Notes: generated from the sequence alone by a model not told the origin. Shown: positions 25,757-34,508, counted from the first letter of the stretch. The stretch is DNA of 46,905 bases from an uncultured Porphyromonadaceae bacterium (GCA_947427285.1 CANEHE010000017.1:1-46905), one strand, 5' to 3'. Translations and numbers: made by a program.

Positions 25757-25829
25757 ACGCAAAATGCTTGAAATAGCTGTGAATTTTGGAAATTTATTCC
25801 AAATAAGGTGATAGTTAAGAATTTTTTAT

Positions 25830-25837
25830 TATTTTTG
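25830..25837 (+). promoter_or_regulatory. -7 box of the 77-residue protein gene
   Basis: TATTTTTG, a full TAnnTTTG match, lies 25 nt before the ATG. No clear -33 box. Confidence 0.6.
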
Positions 25838-25862
25838 TGGGGTATAACATAATTAATACCAC

Positions 25863-26096
25863 ATGAAGAAAATGACCCCCATTATTGCCCTCGGGGCAAT
25901 CTGTCTCACTGGGCTTAATGCCATGTTCTCGGATACATATATCTGGACTTCCGACCATGCATACGATGCGCTGGCAAAAGCCGAGGCCGCGGATTTCTTC
26001 CGAGTGACCACAGGTGCCAACGCAGTGTTCCCGACAAAGGGACTCAATCCTCACTCCTACAATTTTGGTCATTGTATTCGTCTGGTGCGCGAATAA
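25863..26096 (+). CDS. Small secreted protein of unknown function (77 residues)
   Basis: I do not recognise a family. It has an apparent signal peptide (MKKMTPIIALGAICLTGLNA), then about 55 residues. The end, PHSYNFGHCIRLVRE, loosely recalls the last strand (…VRLVR/VRCVR) of larger Bacteroidetes domains of the FISUMP/DUF1566 type, so it might be a free-standing remnant or a small relative. One Cys is in the mature part. A good -7 box stands 25 nt upstream and a strong terminator follows at 26136, so it appears to be a true single-gene unit. The antisense frame over the same bases is less likely, because it has neither of these signals. Confidence 0.6.
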   Translation: MKKMTPIIALGAICLTGLNAMFSDTYIWTSDHAYDALAKAEAADFFRVTTGANAVFPTKGLNPHSYNFGHCIRLVRE

Positions 26097-26135
26097 TCTG
26101 ATTCTTGTCTTTCCGAAAGAATAATGATGAAAATA

Positions 26136-26165
26136 GCCGCCTCCCGTATATTCCCGGGAGGCGGC
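26136..26165. terminator. Bidirectional GC-rich terminator
   Basis: A perfect 11-bp stem GCCGCCTCCCG (26136-26146) / complement (26155-26165) with an 8-nt loop, between the 77-residue gene (+) and the radical SAM gene (-). On the minus strand a TATTTTC run follows. Confidence 0.75.
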
Positions 26166-26175
26166 GGTCGTTGTC

Positions 26176-27246
26176 TTATTTAAGAAGATGGCAGTGCATC
26201 AGTTTTCCGTCGGAATCTCGCAGATGCATGCCGTTGCCTTCGCAGTAACGCCATTGCCGACACTCCGCGCATGGCCCTGTGCGCATCCAGTTGCGGTCGC
26301 GGAAGGGCTGATAGCGCGTCTGCCACACTTCCCAGAAATCATCCTTGTAGATGTTGCCTTGCGAATAGTCGGCGCGGATGCTTGGACAAGATGCGATGCT
26401 GCCGTCGAGAAGCACCGACGCCACGCTCACTCCGGCCTCGCAACTGAAAAAGTGGTCGCGGGCTTCCATCTCATATCCCTCTAAGAATCCTTCGCAGCAG
26501 AAAGATGCCATTATGCGTCCTTCTTTCCTTGTGGATACTATGAAGTCGAGCAATTGACGCATCTCCTCCCGGTCGAGATCGAATTCGGGATATCGGGCTG
26601 CTCTTCCCGACGGAAAGATGGTGAACAGCCGCCACTCCCTGACACCGGCTTTTATCAACAGCTCCTTGATTTCCTCCAATTCTGCCAGTGATCGCCTGTT
26701 GACGCATGTCACCACATCGAAGCGCAGTTCCGGCACACCTGCGATCATCTCTATCGCCGCGTAGGCCTTGTCGAATGAGTCCGGTTTCCCTCTCATCCAG
26801 TTGTGGGAGTCCGGAAGTCCGTCGAGGCTTACCGTGATATTGTGGAGTCCCGCTTTGCGTAGTGACATAAACCTTTCCGGAGTCAGAGCCAGACCGTTGG
26901 TGACGATACCCCAGGGGAGTTCCCGCCGGTACAGCTCCAGTCCCACCTTCTCCAGATCCTCGCGCATGGTCGGTTCTCCTCCGGTGATTACGATATTCAG
27001 ATTATGGCGTGCCTGCATGTCGAGATGCGGTAGTATGCTGTCGATCACGCGGAGAAAATCCCCGGCAGGCATGTCGGGTAGTTTCGAAGATTGCTTGCAG
27101 TCGCTTCCGCAATGCCGACAGGCCAGATTGCAACGGTGTGTACACTCCCAGAACAGTTGTCTGAGAGGATGCTCACGCCTGCGCTGATACATCATCTTGC
27201 GGTGCAGTTCCAGACCTATTCTTTTGCGGAGCGATATCGGTTTCAT
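26176..27246 (-). CDS. Radical SAM/SPASM enzyme of the rSAM/lipoprotein system (TIGR04133-like)
   Basis: A 356-residue radical SAM enzyme. The SAM-cluster cysteines are C39xxxC43xxC46 within FWECTHRCNLACRHCGSDC; C35 and C50 flank the motif. The SAM-binding GGEP is at 89-92, followed by VTNGLAL and VSLDGLPDSHNWMRG. The C-terminal third is a SPASM domain with Cys in FFSCEAG, IASCPSI, GPCAECRQWRYCEGNG and LMHCHLLK, which should hold auxiliary 4Fe-4S clusters. Enzymes of this layout modify peptides. In Bacteroidetes one such family is always coupled to small lipoproteins, and that pairing is exactly what is seen here: three lipoprotein genes lie directly upstream (26-nt gap). Substrate and chemistry are unknown. 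It is the last gene of the operon. Confidence 0.88.
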   Translation of the reverse strand: MKPISLRKRIGLELHRKMMYQRRREHPLRQLFWECTHRCNLACRHCGSDCKQSSKLPDMPAGDFLRVIDSILPHLDMQARHNLNIVITGGEPTMREDLEKVGLELYRRELPWGIVTNGLALTPERFMSLRKAGLHNITVSLDGLPDSHNWMRGKPDSFDKAYAAIEMIAGVPELRFDVVTCVNRRSLAELEEIKELLIKAGVREWRLFTIFPSGRAARYPEFDLDREEMRQLLDFIVSTRKEGRIMASFCCEGFLEGYEMEARDHFFSCEAGVSVASVLLDGSIASCPSIRADYSQGNIYKDDFWEVWQTRYQPFRDRNWMRTGPCAECRQWRYCEGNGMHLRDSDGKLMHCHLLK

Positions 27247-27272
27247 TGGAGATCTGATTTGTCGGTTGTAAA

Positions 27273-27725
27273 TTATTTCTTTTTCCGGAGTCTGAAGTTC
27301 GCAGTAGCGGTGGCGGTTCCGATATTCCAGTTTCCGTCACCTCCCTTGAAGTCCAGGTGTACGTATGTTGAGTCGGCTTTAAGATCCGAGTCTTCCGGAG
27401 GTGTACATACCACCCTTATGTCTGGAGTAGACTCATAACGTTGTTTCTTCACAATGTATTCTCCGGATTTCGATGTGGTGGTCTCTGCAATTGACTCGTT
27501 ATATTCCTCTTGTTCATAAACGGTCTTGACAGTAATCTTGGCCGCCTCCACGGGTTTGCCTTCTTCGGATGTCACATCACCCTTGACCTCAAAAGTTCCG
27601 GTAGGAGTTCCATACATACAAATTACACCACCATCATTGTCACACGCGGACAGGCCGAGGATTGTGAGTCCGATTCCGAAAAGTCGAGCGGCCATAGTTG
27701 CCGCCCTCATCTGTATCTTTCTCAT
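27273..27725 (-). CDS. Small lipoprotein 3 of the rSAM/lipoprotein cassette
   Basis: 150 residues. The signal peptide contains AATMAARLFGIGLTILGLSAC with the lipobox GLSAC. The mature start is Cys-DNDGGVICMYGTPTG, so the cassette's MYGT motif lies nine residues after the lipidated Cys. The body is a CarboxypepD_reg/transthyretin-like beta-sandwich (VKGDVTSEEGKPVEAAKITV ... KSGEYIVKK), then RVVCTPPEDSDLKADSTYV and a basic end FRLRKKK. It is the most divergent of the three copies. It overlaps the preceding lipoprotein gene by four bases and lies 26 nt before the radical SAM gene. Probable substrate or partner of that enzyme (TIGR04134-like), by context. Confidence 0.85.
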   Translation of the reverse strand: MRKIQMRAATMAARLFGIGLTILGLSACDNDGGVICMYGTPTGTFEVKGDVTSEEGKPVEAAKITVKTVYEQEEYNESIAETTTSKSGEYIVKKQRYESTPDIRVVCTPPEDSDLKADSTYVHLDFKGGDGNWNIGTATATANFRLRKKK

Positions 27726-28180
27726 TGTTTTTTCTTTTTGAGGTGGAAGTTTGCTGTAGCGATACTTTCAAATTTATCTTTGGAGATTTCTGTGGTGGAA
27801 AGCTGTACATCGGTAGAATCCGCATCCAGACCGGATTCTTTGTCAGGCTTGCATACCACTCTAATTTGGCGAATAATCCCAGAAAGATTTTTTTCGGTTA
27901 ATTCCACATTGTATGAGCCATTGCTATTTGTCTCACCTTTATCTATAATTTCCGAACTATTGGGCCCTGTAGGATATTTGACTTCTATTGTCGCATTTTC
28001 CACCGATTTTCCGTCCTCAGACGAAACGGAACCTTCTACTTTCAGCGTCTGGTCGTACGATCCAACGGGGGTGCCATACATATCGGGATGGTCGCTGCAT
28101 GCAGAGAAGCCCAGAAGCGAAAGGCCGATTCCGCAAAGTCGTGCAGCCATAGTAGCTGCTTTCATCCGTATCTTTCTCAT
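27722..28180 (-). CDS. Small lipoprotein 2 of the rSAM/lipoprotein cassette
   Basis: 152 residues. Signal AATMAARLCGIGLSLLGFSAC (lipobox GFSAC), mature start Cys-SDHPDMYGTPVGSY. A single beta-sandwich domain follows (VEGSVSSEDGKSVENATIEV). The C-terminal ~45 residues (RVVCKPDKESGLDADSTDVQ ... FHLKKKKQ) are nearly the same as in lipoprotein 1. This copy lacks the second Cys before MYGT that the other two have, so the MYGT motif rather than that Cys is the constant feature. Four-base overlaps (ATGA) join it to both neighbouring lipoprotein genes. Confidence 0.85.
   Translation of the reverse strand: MRKIRMKAATMAARLCGIGLSLLGFSACSDHPDMYGTPVGSYDQTLKVEGSVSSEDGKSVENATIEVKYPTGPNSSEIIDKGETNSNGSYNVELTEKNLSGIIRQIRVVCKPDKESGLDADSTDVQLSTTEISKDKFESIATANFHLKKKKQ
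27729..27772. repeat. 44-bp direct repeat, copy A (end of lipoprotein 2 gene)
   Basis: This stretch is identical, by eye, to 28184-28227. It codes for the shared C-terminal SIATANFHLKKKK of lipoproteins 1 and 2. It reflects recent duplication or gene conversion. Confidence 0.85.
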
Positions 28181-28638
28181 GGCTTTTTCTTTTTGAGGTG
28201 GAAGTTTGCTGTAGCGATACTTTCAAAATTTCCGGTTGATATTTCAGTGGTGGAAAGCTGCACATCGGTGGAATCAGCTTCAAGTCCAGAATCTTTGGAA
28301 GGTTTGCAGACCACTCTTAGCGGCCTGTCAAGTACTTCGTGCATCCCTGTTTCTTTTATCTCGATATCGTAAATTCCGTCATTTCCTATTTCTCCCTCTT
28401 TCATTAGCGACGAACTATTAGGGCCTGTGGGATATTTAACCTCGATAGTGGCGTTCTCAACATGGTTGCCGTCTTCAGACGAAACAGTCCCGTTGACTTT
28501 TAGGGTCTGGTTATAAGGACCGACAATAGTGCCGTACATACATTTATTATTGTCACACGCGGACAGGCCGAGGATTGTGAGTCCAATTCCGCAAAGCCGT
28601 GCAGCCATAGTAGCCGCTTTCATTTGTATCTTTTTCAT
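28177..28638 (-). CDS. Small lipoprotein 1 of the rSAM/lipoprotein cassette
   Basis: 153 residues. Signal AATMAARLCGIGLTILGLSAC, mature start Cys-DNNKCMYGTIVGPY. The body (VNGTVSSEDGNHVENATIEV, KYPTGPNSSS) is closest to lipoprotein 2; both end in SIATANFHLKKKK plus one residue. It starts 12 nt after the C10 protease stop and overlaps the next lipoprotein gene by four bases. After lipobox processing only about four residues separate the lipid anchor from CMYGT, so any modification there would sit right at the membrane. Same proposed role as its paralogues. Confidence 0.85.
   Translation of the reverse strand: MKKIQMKAATMAARLCGIGLTILGLSACDNNKCMYGTIVGPYNQTLKVNGTVSSEDGNHVENATIEVKYPTGPNSSSLMKEGEIGNDGIYDIEIKETGMHEVLDRPLRVVCKPSKDSGLEADSTDVQLSTTEISTGNFESIATANFHLKKKKP
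28184..28227. repeat. 44-bp direct repeat, copy B (end of lipoprotein 1 gene)
   Basis: Identical to 27729-27772. A second, longer imperfect repeat lies in the signal-peptide coding parts at 27640-27703 and 28555-28618. Confidence 0.85.
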
Positions 28639-28650
28639 AATTTTGTCAGG

Positions 28651-29946
28651 TTAACGAGGGTTAAAATCTCCACAGAATTCAAGATCGTAGAACTTTACAA
28701 TCTCGTACCAACTCTCATAATCTCCGGATGAGTCCCATCTCCATTGTTTAGGATCAAAAGGATCTGTGTACTTGAAAGATACTTCGGTAAATCCGCTTCC
28801 ATGTTTGAAGTACCCGTTGCATTGTCCACCCCAGCCCCATACTACATGAAAGAAAAGGCCATCTCCATAAATAACTTGATCTCCAATTGCATTTGTATAT
28901 TTCCACATATCACAATGCAGTCCATCTACAACCCAATTGTGTCCTTTGCCGTCATTATTTCGACCTCTCACAAGAACAGGCTTATTATTTGAAATATATG
29001 CACGTAAATTATCAGTAGAGAATGTTTCAAAGTCACGTGGTTCGTGGTATTCGAATGTCTTGAAAGTTCGTTTGTAATATCTTTTATCTTGAGTACCACT
29101 GGATTGAATGCCGTAATCAGTATTCATGTTCCCGCTTTTACCTAATTCTCGGAGAAGCCAGGGTACGCTCGTACCCTCGGGAATTGGCATATAACTTTCC
29201 CATGTTTTCATCGATGGCCAATCAAGAGTGCTGTTTCCGTATGTTTTGGGACATTCATAGTAAGACATTATCATGCCGATTGCGACATTTGTACATCCAA
29301 CTACACATAAGTTCCGTTCTTGTTCAATATGTCCTGTTTCTGGATTGAACTTAAATTCAGACCTGATGGGGCACATTATATTGAATGGACTTCCTTGCGC
29401 CCAATTTCTGACCGCAGGCGTAAGCAATGGTTTAGTCCAGTATGATATGTCAGTTATCTGTTCATCCAATGGTTGGAAAATATGTATGGATGTGTCGGGA
29501 GTTTCCGGAGGGGTTACGGGAATTGGAGGGGCGGCTGCCAAACCTCTGAAAAATATGTTTAATCCTTGATTAAAGGTGGTATCATTCATGTCAAGATGTC
29601 CTTCTTCGGAGATTGCATACACACGGTCGAGACGTGTGTCGGCACCTAAAACAGCAAAGCCGCCTTCATTCTCGTAGTTTACAACATAGTATAGAGGTTG
29701 ATCTCCATCCGCGCGGGTACCACTGCCACCGATGAATTCAACTGTTTTGACTGAGCGCGAACGAGTGGAAGGACCTTCAATTGAGGCAAGAAGACGATCG
29801 GCATGCTTTAGGGCTTCTGCGACCGAAATTCTTGTGGAATGTGTTTGATGTTCCGAAGGTTTCTCCATGATAACAGGAATGTCCTCTTGAGAACAGGCAG
29901 TCAGCAGTATGGGAACTGCTATGAACAGAAATAGGACCTTTCTCAT
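28651..29946 (-). CDS. C10-family (streptopain-like) cysteine protease, lipoprotein
   Basis: 431 residues. Signal MRKVLFLFIAVPILLTAC with Cys 18 as the lipidation site. Residues ~38-130 resemble the Spi-type propeptide of C10 peptidases (ALKHADRLLASIE, YYVVNYENEGGFAVLGAD). The catalytic domain follows: Cys 218 in CVVGCTNVAIGMIMSYY, His 336 in GKGHNWVVDGLH, and the tryptophan signature HVVWGWGGQCNGYF (~367-380). These match streptopain and the Bacteroides fragilis Bfp proteases. It is the first gene of the operon and has the best promoter in this region. Composition is visibly more AT-rich than guaA next to it. It may act on host proteins, on the adjacent lipoproteins, or be their functional partner; the sequence does not say. 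Confidence 0.9.
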   Translation of the reverse strand: MRKVLFLFIAVPILLTACSQEDIPVIMEKPSEHQTHSTRISVAEALKHADRLLASIEGPSTRSRSVKTVEFIGGSGTRADGDQPLYYVVNYENEGGFAVLGADTRLDRVYAISEEGHLDMNDTTFNQGLNIFFRGLAAAPPIPVTPPETPDTSIHIFQPLDEQITDISYWTKPLLTPAVRNWAQGSPFNIMCPIRSEFKFNPETGHIEQERNLCVVGCTNVAIGMIMSYYECPKTYGNSTLDWPSMKTWESYMPIPEGTSVPWLLRELGKSGNMNTDYGIQSSGTQDKRYYKRTFKTFEYHEPRDFETFSTDNLRAYISNNKPVLVRGRNNDGKGHNWVVDGLHCDMWKYTNAIGDQVIYGDGLFFHVVWGWGGQCNGYFKHGSGFTEVSFKYTDPFDPKQWRWDSSGDYESWYEIVKFYDLEFCGDFNPR

Positions 29947-30005
29947 AATTGGATGATTTTGAGGTTAATATACAGTTGGTGAAAGTGAATTTAGGTTTGA
30001 TTCGG

Positions 30006-30037
30006 CAAATATACAGTTTATTTTTTAATAAACCAAA
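30006..30037 (-). promoter_or_regulatory. Promoter of the C10 protease/rSAM-lipoprotein operon
   Basis: Minus strand: TTTG (30034-30037), 20-nt spacer, TATATTTG (30006-30013), an almost ideal Bacteroidetes promoter. The leader before the protease ATG would be about 50 nt. The rest of 29947-30178 is AT-rich (notably 30018-30070) and shows no gene. Confidence 0.82.
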
Positions 30038-30178
30038 TAATTTTAAAAAAATATAAATTTATTTTTCAATGTCAACAGTGTATTGATTTGCGGCTAATTT
30101 ATGTATTAGGAATGTAGGGAATTATCTAAGTATAGGGGACGATTTCGGGGTACAATTTCGGGATTCTGGTTGAAAAAA

Positions 30179-30218
30179 CAACCACTTAGTGTCCAGTGGC
30201 TTACTTGCTAAGTGGTTG
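30179..30218 (-). terminator. Rho-independent terminator of guaA
   Basis: A perfect 11-bp stem CAACCACTTAG (30179-30189) / complement (30208-30218). On the minus strand it is followed at once by six T. Confidence 0.85.
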
Positions 30219-30267
30219 ATTTATATCAGATAAAATAAAATTCGGCCTGAGTGTAAGAACGGGTAAA

Positions 30268-31791
30268 TTATTCCCACTCGATTGTGGATGGCGGCTTTGA
30301 GGAGATGTCGTAGACTACGCGGTTCACTCCCCGTACTTTGCGGATGATGGAGTTGGAGATTTCGGCAAGGAAGTCGTGTGGAAGTGGTGTCCATGTCGCG
30401 GTCATGCCGTCGGTGGAGTTGACGGCCCGGAGAGCAACCACGCTTTCGTAAGTACGTTCGTCGCCCATCACTCCGACGCTGCGTATGGGTGTGAGGATTG
30501 TGCCTGCCTGCCATACTTTGTCGTAGAGTCCCCAGTCGCGGAGTCCCTGAATATAGATGTGATCGGCTTCCTGAAGAATGCGCACTTTCTCGGGGGTTAC
30601 TTCTCCGAGTATACGAACGCCGAGTCCTGGGCCCGGGAACGGATGGCGTCCGATAAGTTTCGGGGATATGCCGAGTTCACGGCCTACGCGGCGCACTTCG
30701 TCTTTGAATAGGAGACGCAACGGCTCCACCAGTTTCAGATTCATCTTTTCAGGCAAGCCGCCTACGTTGTGGTGGCTTTTGATGACCATTCCGGTGATGG
30801 AAAGGGATTCGATCACGTCGGGATAGATGGTACCCTGGGCAAGCCATTTTATATCTTTTAGCTTGTGTGCCTCGCGGTCGAAGATGTCGATGAATCCTTT
30901 GCCGATCACCTTGCGTTTCTTTTCCGGATCGGTCACTCCGGCGAGTGCGGTATAGAAATGCTCTTTGGCGTCGACACCCACGACGTTCAGACCCATCCCT
31001 TCATAGTCGGCAAGCACGTCCTCAAATTCATGATAGCGGAGCAGTCCGTTGTCGACGAAGATGCAGGTGAGCCGGTCGCCGATGGCTTTGTTGAGGAGCA
31101 CGGCTGCGACAGTGGAGTCCACGCCGCCGGAAAGGGCAAGCACGACTTTGTCATCTCCGAGTTTCTTGCGGAGTAGAGTGACTGTCGATTCGATGAATGA
31201 AGCCGGTGTCCAGTCCTGTTTCGAACCGCATATTCCGGCCACGAAGTTGCCGAGCATCTTCAGCCCGTCTTCCGAGTGATATACTTCGGGATGAAACTGG
31301 ACTCCCCATGTCTGTTCTCCGGTGATTCGGAACGCCGCGTTGCGCACGTCGGCGGTGGAGCCCACATTGACGAAATCTTCGGGTGTGGATGTGATGGAGT
31401 CACCGTGGCTCATCCATACTACAGAGTTGTCGCGTACACCTGCCATGAGTGGATCGCTTGCATCGTGCCATACGAGACGGGCCTTTCCGTATTCACGCGA
31501 ATCGACCGATTCCACGGTTCCGCCGGAAGATTTGGCGAGATATTGTGCTCCGTAGCAGATGCCGAGCAAGGGCCAGCGTCGGCGTATTCCGGAGAGATCA
31601 ATCTGCAGAGCCTGCGGGTCGTTGACCGAATATGGACTTCCGGAAAGCACCACGCCGATGATATCCGGGTCATCGGTCGGGAATTTGTTGTAGGGATAAA
31701 TCTCACAATAGGTGTTCAGTTCGCGGATGCGCCTTGCGATCAGCTGCGTGTATTGCGAACCGAAGTCGAGGATGACGATTTTTTCCTGCAT
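30268..31791 (-). CDS. guaA: GMP synthase (glutamine-hydrolysing)
   Basis: A two-domain enzyme that converts XMP to GMP with glutamine and ATP. The usual start is the ATG of [20 protein letters not shown] (31791), giving 507 residues; an ATG at 31836 would add 15 unusual residues. The class I glutamine amidotransferase domain has [10 protein letters not shown] (Cys nucleophile ~82) and [14 protein letters not shown]. The ATP-pyrophosphatase domain has [15 protein letters not shown] (~225). The dimerisation domain closes with [18 protein letters not shown]. It lies 46 nt downstream of the antiporter gene with no promoter seen between, so co-transcription is likely. Confidence 0.97.
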   Translation of the reverse strand: MQEKIVILDFGSQYTQLIARRIRELNTYCEIYPYNKFPTDDPDIIGVVLSGSPYSVNDPQALQIDLSGIRRRWPLLGICYGAQYLAKSSGGTVESVDSREYGKARLVWHDASDPLMAGVRDNSVVWMSHGDSITSTPEDFVNVGSTADVRNAAFRITGEQTWGVQFHPEVYHSEDGLKMLGNFVAGICGSKQDWTPASFIESTVTLLRKKLGDDKVVLALSGGVDSTVAAVLLNKAIGDRLTCIFVDNGLLRYHEFEDVLADYEGMGLNVVGVDAKEHFYTALAGVTDPEKKRKVIGKGFIDIFDREAHKLKDIKWLAQGTIYPDVIESLSITGMVIKSHHNVGGLPEKMNLKLVEPLRLLFKDEVRRVGRELGISPKLIGRHPFPGPGLGVRILGEVTPEKVRILQEADHIYIQGLRDWGLYDKVWQAGTILTPIRSVGVMGDERTYESVVALRAVNSTDGMTATWTPLPHDFLAEISNSIIRKVRGVNRVVYDISSKPPSTIEWE

Positions 31792-31837
31792 TGGTTTTAT
31801 CGGGGTTGTTTTTGTTATTTTTTCTGTTATTGTCAAG

Positions 31838-34195
31838 TCATTTCATTTTGTCGAGTCTTGATGAGTCGCCCACAAACCAGACAAGGTCGCCCGGCTGCAA
31901 CACGGTTGAGGGCTCCGGCTGAATATATTCATCTTCGCCACGCAGAATCTTTACGATCATTGCGTAATAATCGCGTCGGATATGGGTCTCTCCCAACGGT
32001 TTTCCGATGATCGGAGAGGATGACGTGAGCCGCAGACTGCGGAGTATGACTTCCGGCTGCGTGGCCGGTGTGGCTTTCATAGATGCAGTCTCGTCGCGTT
32101 CTATGTCGTCGTTGAGACGTTTTATCTGATCATCGGTTCCGATTATTCCGAGTATGTCGCCGGGGAATATCCGTTCATCCTTTGAAGGAAGCGGCATGAT
32201 GCGTTGGCCTCGCTGGATGCTTGACACGCTGACTCCATAGTCGGAGCGGAGACCGGAGTCTATAAGCCGGTCGCCGACAAATGCACTTCCCGGGCCCACC
32301 TCTACGTATGCCTGATGCATGTCGTCGACCAGATTGTTGTTAAGTCCGAGGCGTGTGTTCTCACGAATGTTGAGATTGTCAATGAATCTCTGTTCCATGG
32401 CGGTGTAACGGCTTTTGAGTTTGCGCGAGGCGAAAGCGATTATGAACAGGAAACAGATCACGCCTGCCACCCATCCCACGGTAGAGCCGTATGACAAGGT
32501 GAGGAAATAGACGATGAACAGCAGCGTTAAAATGTAGCGCACAATCCGCATGACCATCGTCGGTACGTCGTATGTATGTCTTTTATCGGAATCCGGAGTC
32601 CTTATAGATGAGAAACATAGTGCTCCGAGAAACGGGAGCATGACAAGAAGCGTGACCACTGTAGCCACAAGACGTCCCCAACCGGAAAACAATGGGTCGA
32701 GCATTGGAAAGAGAAGCATCTGGCTTATCAGTATTATCGCTACGAGAATTACTGAATAGAGCACGATGCGTCCGGTGTTGCGTGCGATGACGTTTTTCCA
32801 TTGGCTACGAGCCTCACCGGCGTCGATCTCCTGTTTCGAATACCGTGATATCAGGAAATTGAGACCTTTGGGAAGATGGCGCACTACGAAATTGTAGGCC
32901 GGATCCGCAAATTTTATGAAATAGGGGGTGGTGAATATGGTGATTACCGATACGGCCACGATGATGGGGTAGAGAGATGCCTGAAGCACGCCGAGACCCA
33001 TTCCGAGTGAGGCGATGATGAATGAGAATTCTCCTATCTGTGTCAGCGTGAATCCGCTCTCAATGGCCACGCGGAGTGTTTGTCCGCCGACCAGCATGCC
33101 GAGTGTGCCGAACAGGATCATCCCGGCGATGACCACAACGGCCAGAAGCAATATCTCTCCCCAGTATGTGACGAGAACACCTGGATCCACCATCATTCCT
33201 ACGGATATGAAAAATACTGCTCCAAAGAGATTCTTGACCGGTTGCACTACTTTTTCCATCCGTTCGGCCGCCATTGTGCCTGCGAGTATCGAACCCATCA
33301 CGAACGCTCCGAGTTCAAGCGAAAAGCCACACACCACCGAGAAGACAGCCATCGAGAAGCAAAGTCCCATGCTGACGATGAGCATGGTCTCGTCGTTGAG
33401 AAATCCCCGGATGCGGTTGAGTCCTGAAGGAAGGAGGTAGACTCCCACCAAGAACCAGATGATGAGGAAAAAGGCAAGTTTTCCGACGCTGAAAATAAGT
33501 TCGGAACCCTCGACGTTGCCCATGGCCACCGATGACAGTAGCACAAGCATAAGTACTGCGAAAAGATCTTCTATGATAAGCACCGCCAGCACCAGCGAAG
33601 CAAATTTTTTCTGGCGCAATCCAAGGTCGGTGAGGGCTTTCAGTATGATTGTGGTGGACGACATGGATATCATGCCGCCCAGAAATATACAGTTGATGAA
33701 GTCGAGATGCAACAGTTTTCCTACCCCGAAGCCTGCCAGCACCATTCCTGTGATTATGATAAGGGCTGTCACGATCGCCGAACTTCCCGAACGTACCAGT
33801 TTTTTGAATGAAAATTCTAGCCCGAGGGTGAACATAAGGACCACAATGCCGAGATCAGCCCAGAAATCAATGTTGTCGAGATTGGATATTGAAGGCAGAT
33901 AAACGAATTTGGGACTTGCGAGAAAGCCTGCGAGAATGTAGCCGAGTACAACCGGTTGCTTGAGCTTCTTGAACAAAAGAGTCACGGCCGCACCGAGAAG
34001 AAGTACCCATGCCAGGTCGGCGATGAGTCCGTTGGTATGACTTTCTTCGGCTGTGGAGGGTTCGGGAGCGTTGATCTCGGTGAATGCTTTTTGTTCAAGC
34101 TGAGCCGTGGTCGGTTCGGCGAAAGCATGAAAAGCGGCTGCTGTCGGCAGGACTGCAGCGAGTGAGAGGCGACGTGTGGAACTTGGTTTCGTCAT
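31838..34195 (-). CDS. CPA2-family K+/H+ antiporter-like protein with two RCK_C (TrkA-C) domains
   Basis: 785 residues. An N-terminal signal-like segment ([17 protein letters not shown]) and ~35 polar residues precede the first membrane helix. Residues ~55-440 are a KefB/KefC-like antiporter ([88 protein letters not shown]). A second group of four or so helices (~480-610) follows, then two RCK_C-like domains (~640-705 and ~720-785, each ending in PGD and a hydrophobic strand). No RCK_N (NAD-binding) domain is seen, so ligand sensing must differ from KefC. It precedes guaA. Confidence 0.87.
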   Translation of the reverse strand: MTKPSSTRRLSLAAVLPTAAAFHAFAEPTTAQLEQKAFTEINAPEPSTAEESHTNGLIADLAWVLLLGAAVTLLFKKLKQPVVLGYILAGFLASPKFVYLPSISNLDNIDFWADLGIVVLMFTLGLEFSFKKLVRSGSSAIVTALIIITGMVLAGFGVGKLLHLDFINCIFLGGMISMSSTTIILKALTDLGLRQKKFASLVLAVLIIEDLFAVLMLVLLSSVAMGNVEGSELIFSVGKLAFFLIIWFLVGVYLLPSGLNRIRGFLNDETMLIVSMGLCFSMAVFSVVCGFSLELGAFVMGSILAGTMAAERMEKVVQPVKNLFGAVFFISVGMMVDPGVLVTYWGEILLLAVVVIAGMILFGTLGMLVGGQTLRVAIESGFTLTQIGEFSFIIASLGMGLGVLQASLYPIIVAVSVITIFTTPYFIKFADPAYNFVVRHLPKGLNFLISRYSKQEIDAGEARSQWKNVIARNTGRIVLYSVILVAIILISQMLLFPMLDPLFSGWGRLVATVVTLLVMLPFLGALCFSSIRTPDSDKRHTYDVPTMVMRIVRYILTLLFIVYFLTLSYGSTVGWVAGVICFLFIIAFASRKLKSRYTAMEQRFIDNLNIRENTRLGLNNNLVDDMHQAYVEVGPGSAFVGDRLIDSGLRSDYGVSVSSIQRGQRIMPLPSKDERIFPGDILGIIGTDDQIKRLNDDIERDETASMKATPATQPEVILRSLRLTSSSPIIGKPLGETHIRRDYYAMIVKILRGEDEYIQPEPSTVLQPGDLVWFVGDSSRLDKMK

Positions 34196-34295
34196 TGTCA
34201 GGTGGGCTTGAAAGCGTCAGTTCCGATGCCGGTCCTATCTTGTATAGTTCGATAGGTAATAGATAGGGAATCGGTGTCTGAACGCGCCAATACTG

Positions 34296-34303
34296 CAAAG
34301 TTA
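34296..34303 (-). promoter_or_regulatory. -7 box of the antiporter-guaA unit
   Basis: TAACTTTG on the minus strand, a full TAnnTTTG match; it leaves a leader of about 90 nt. A small inverted repeat (CCTATC/GATAGG, 34233-34255) lies in that leader. No clear -33 box. The rest of 34196-34508 is non-coding and holds the opposing promoter described separately. Confidence 0.55.
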
Positions 34304-34465
34304 GCAAAAAAATCCGACTATGAGGTAATCAAGACTTTTGGGCTATTTTGCGTTGTATATGGTGTATATGCCGGGATACAATGGATTGTTCGGTATAATA
34401 TTGGTCTAAATAGAATAAAAATAGTCTAAAATACGTAATTAGTTAACCTAATATTAAAAATTATC

Positions 34466-34473
34466 TATCTTTG
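34466..34473 (+). promoter_or_regulatory. -7 box of the 1799-residue protein gene
   Basis: TATCTTTG, a full TAnnTTTG match, 35 nt before the ATG. The -33 region is poor. Confidence 0.6.
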
Positions 34474-34508
34474 CTTTTAATAAAACTCTTCACTAATTTC
34501 ATATATTC

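Noticed and set aside
25815..26072. Minus-strand 85-residue frame opposite the small secreted protein
   Set aside because: The plus-strand gene has a -7 box, signal peptide and terminator; the minus frame has none of these.
31792..31836. Upstream start for guaA
   Set aside because: The extra 15 residues are not typical; the family start is [13 protein letters not shown].
31276..32010. 244-residue open frame opposite guaA
   Set aside because: Crosses the guaA/antiporter boundary on the wrong strand and has no recognisable motif.
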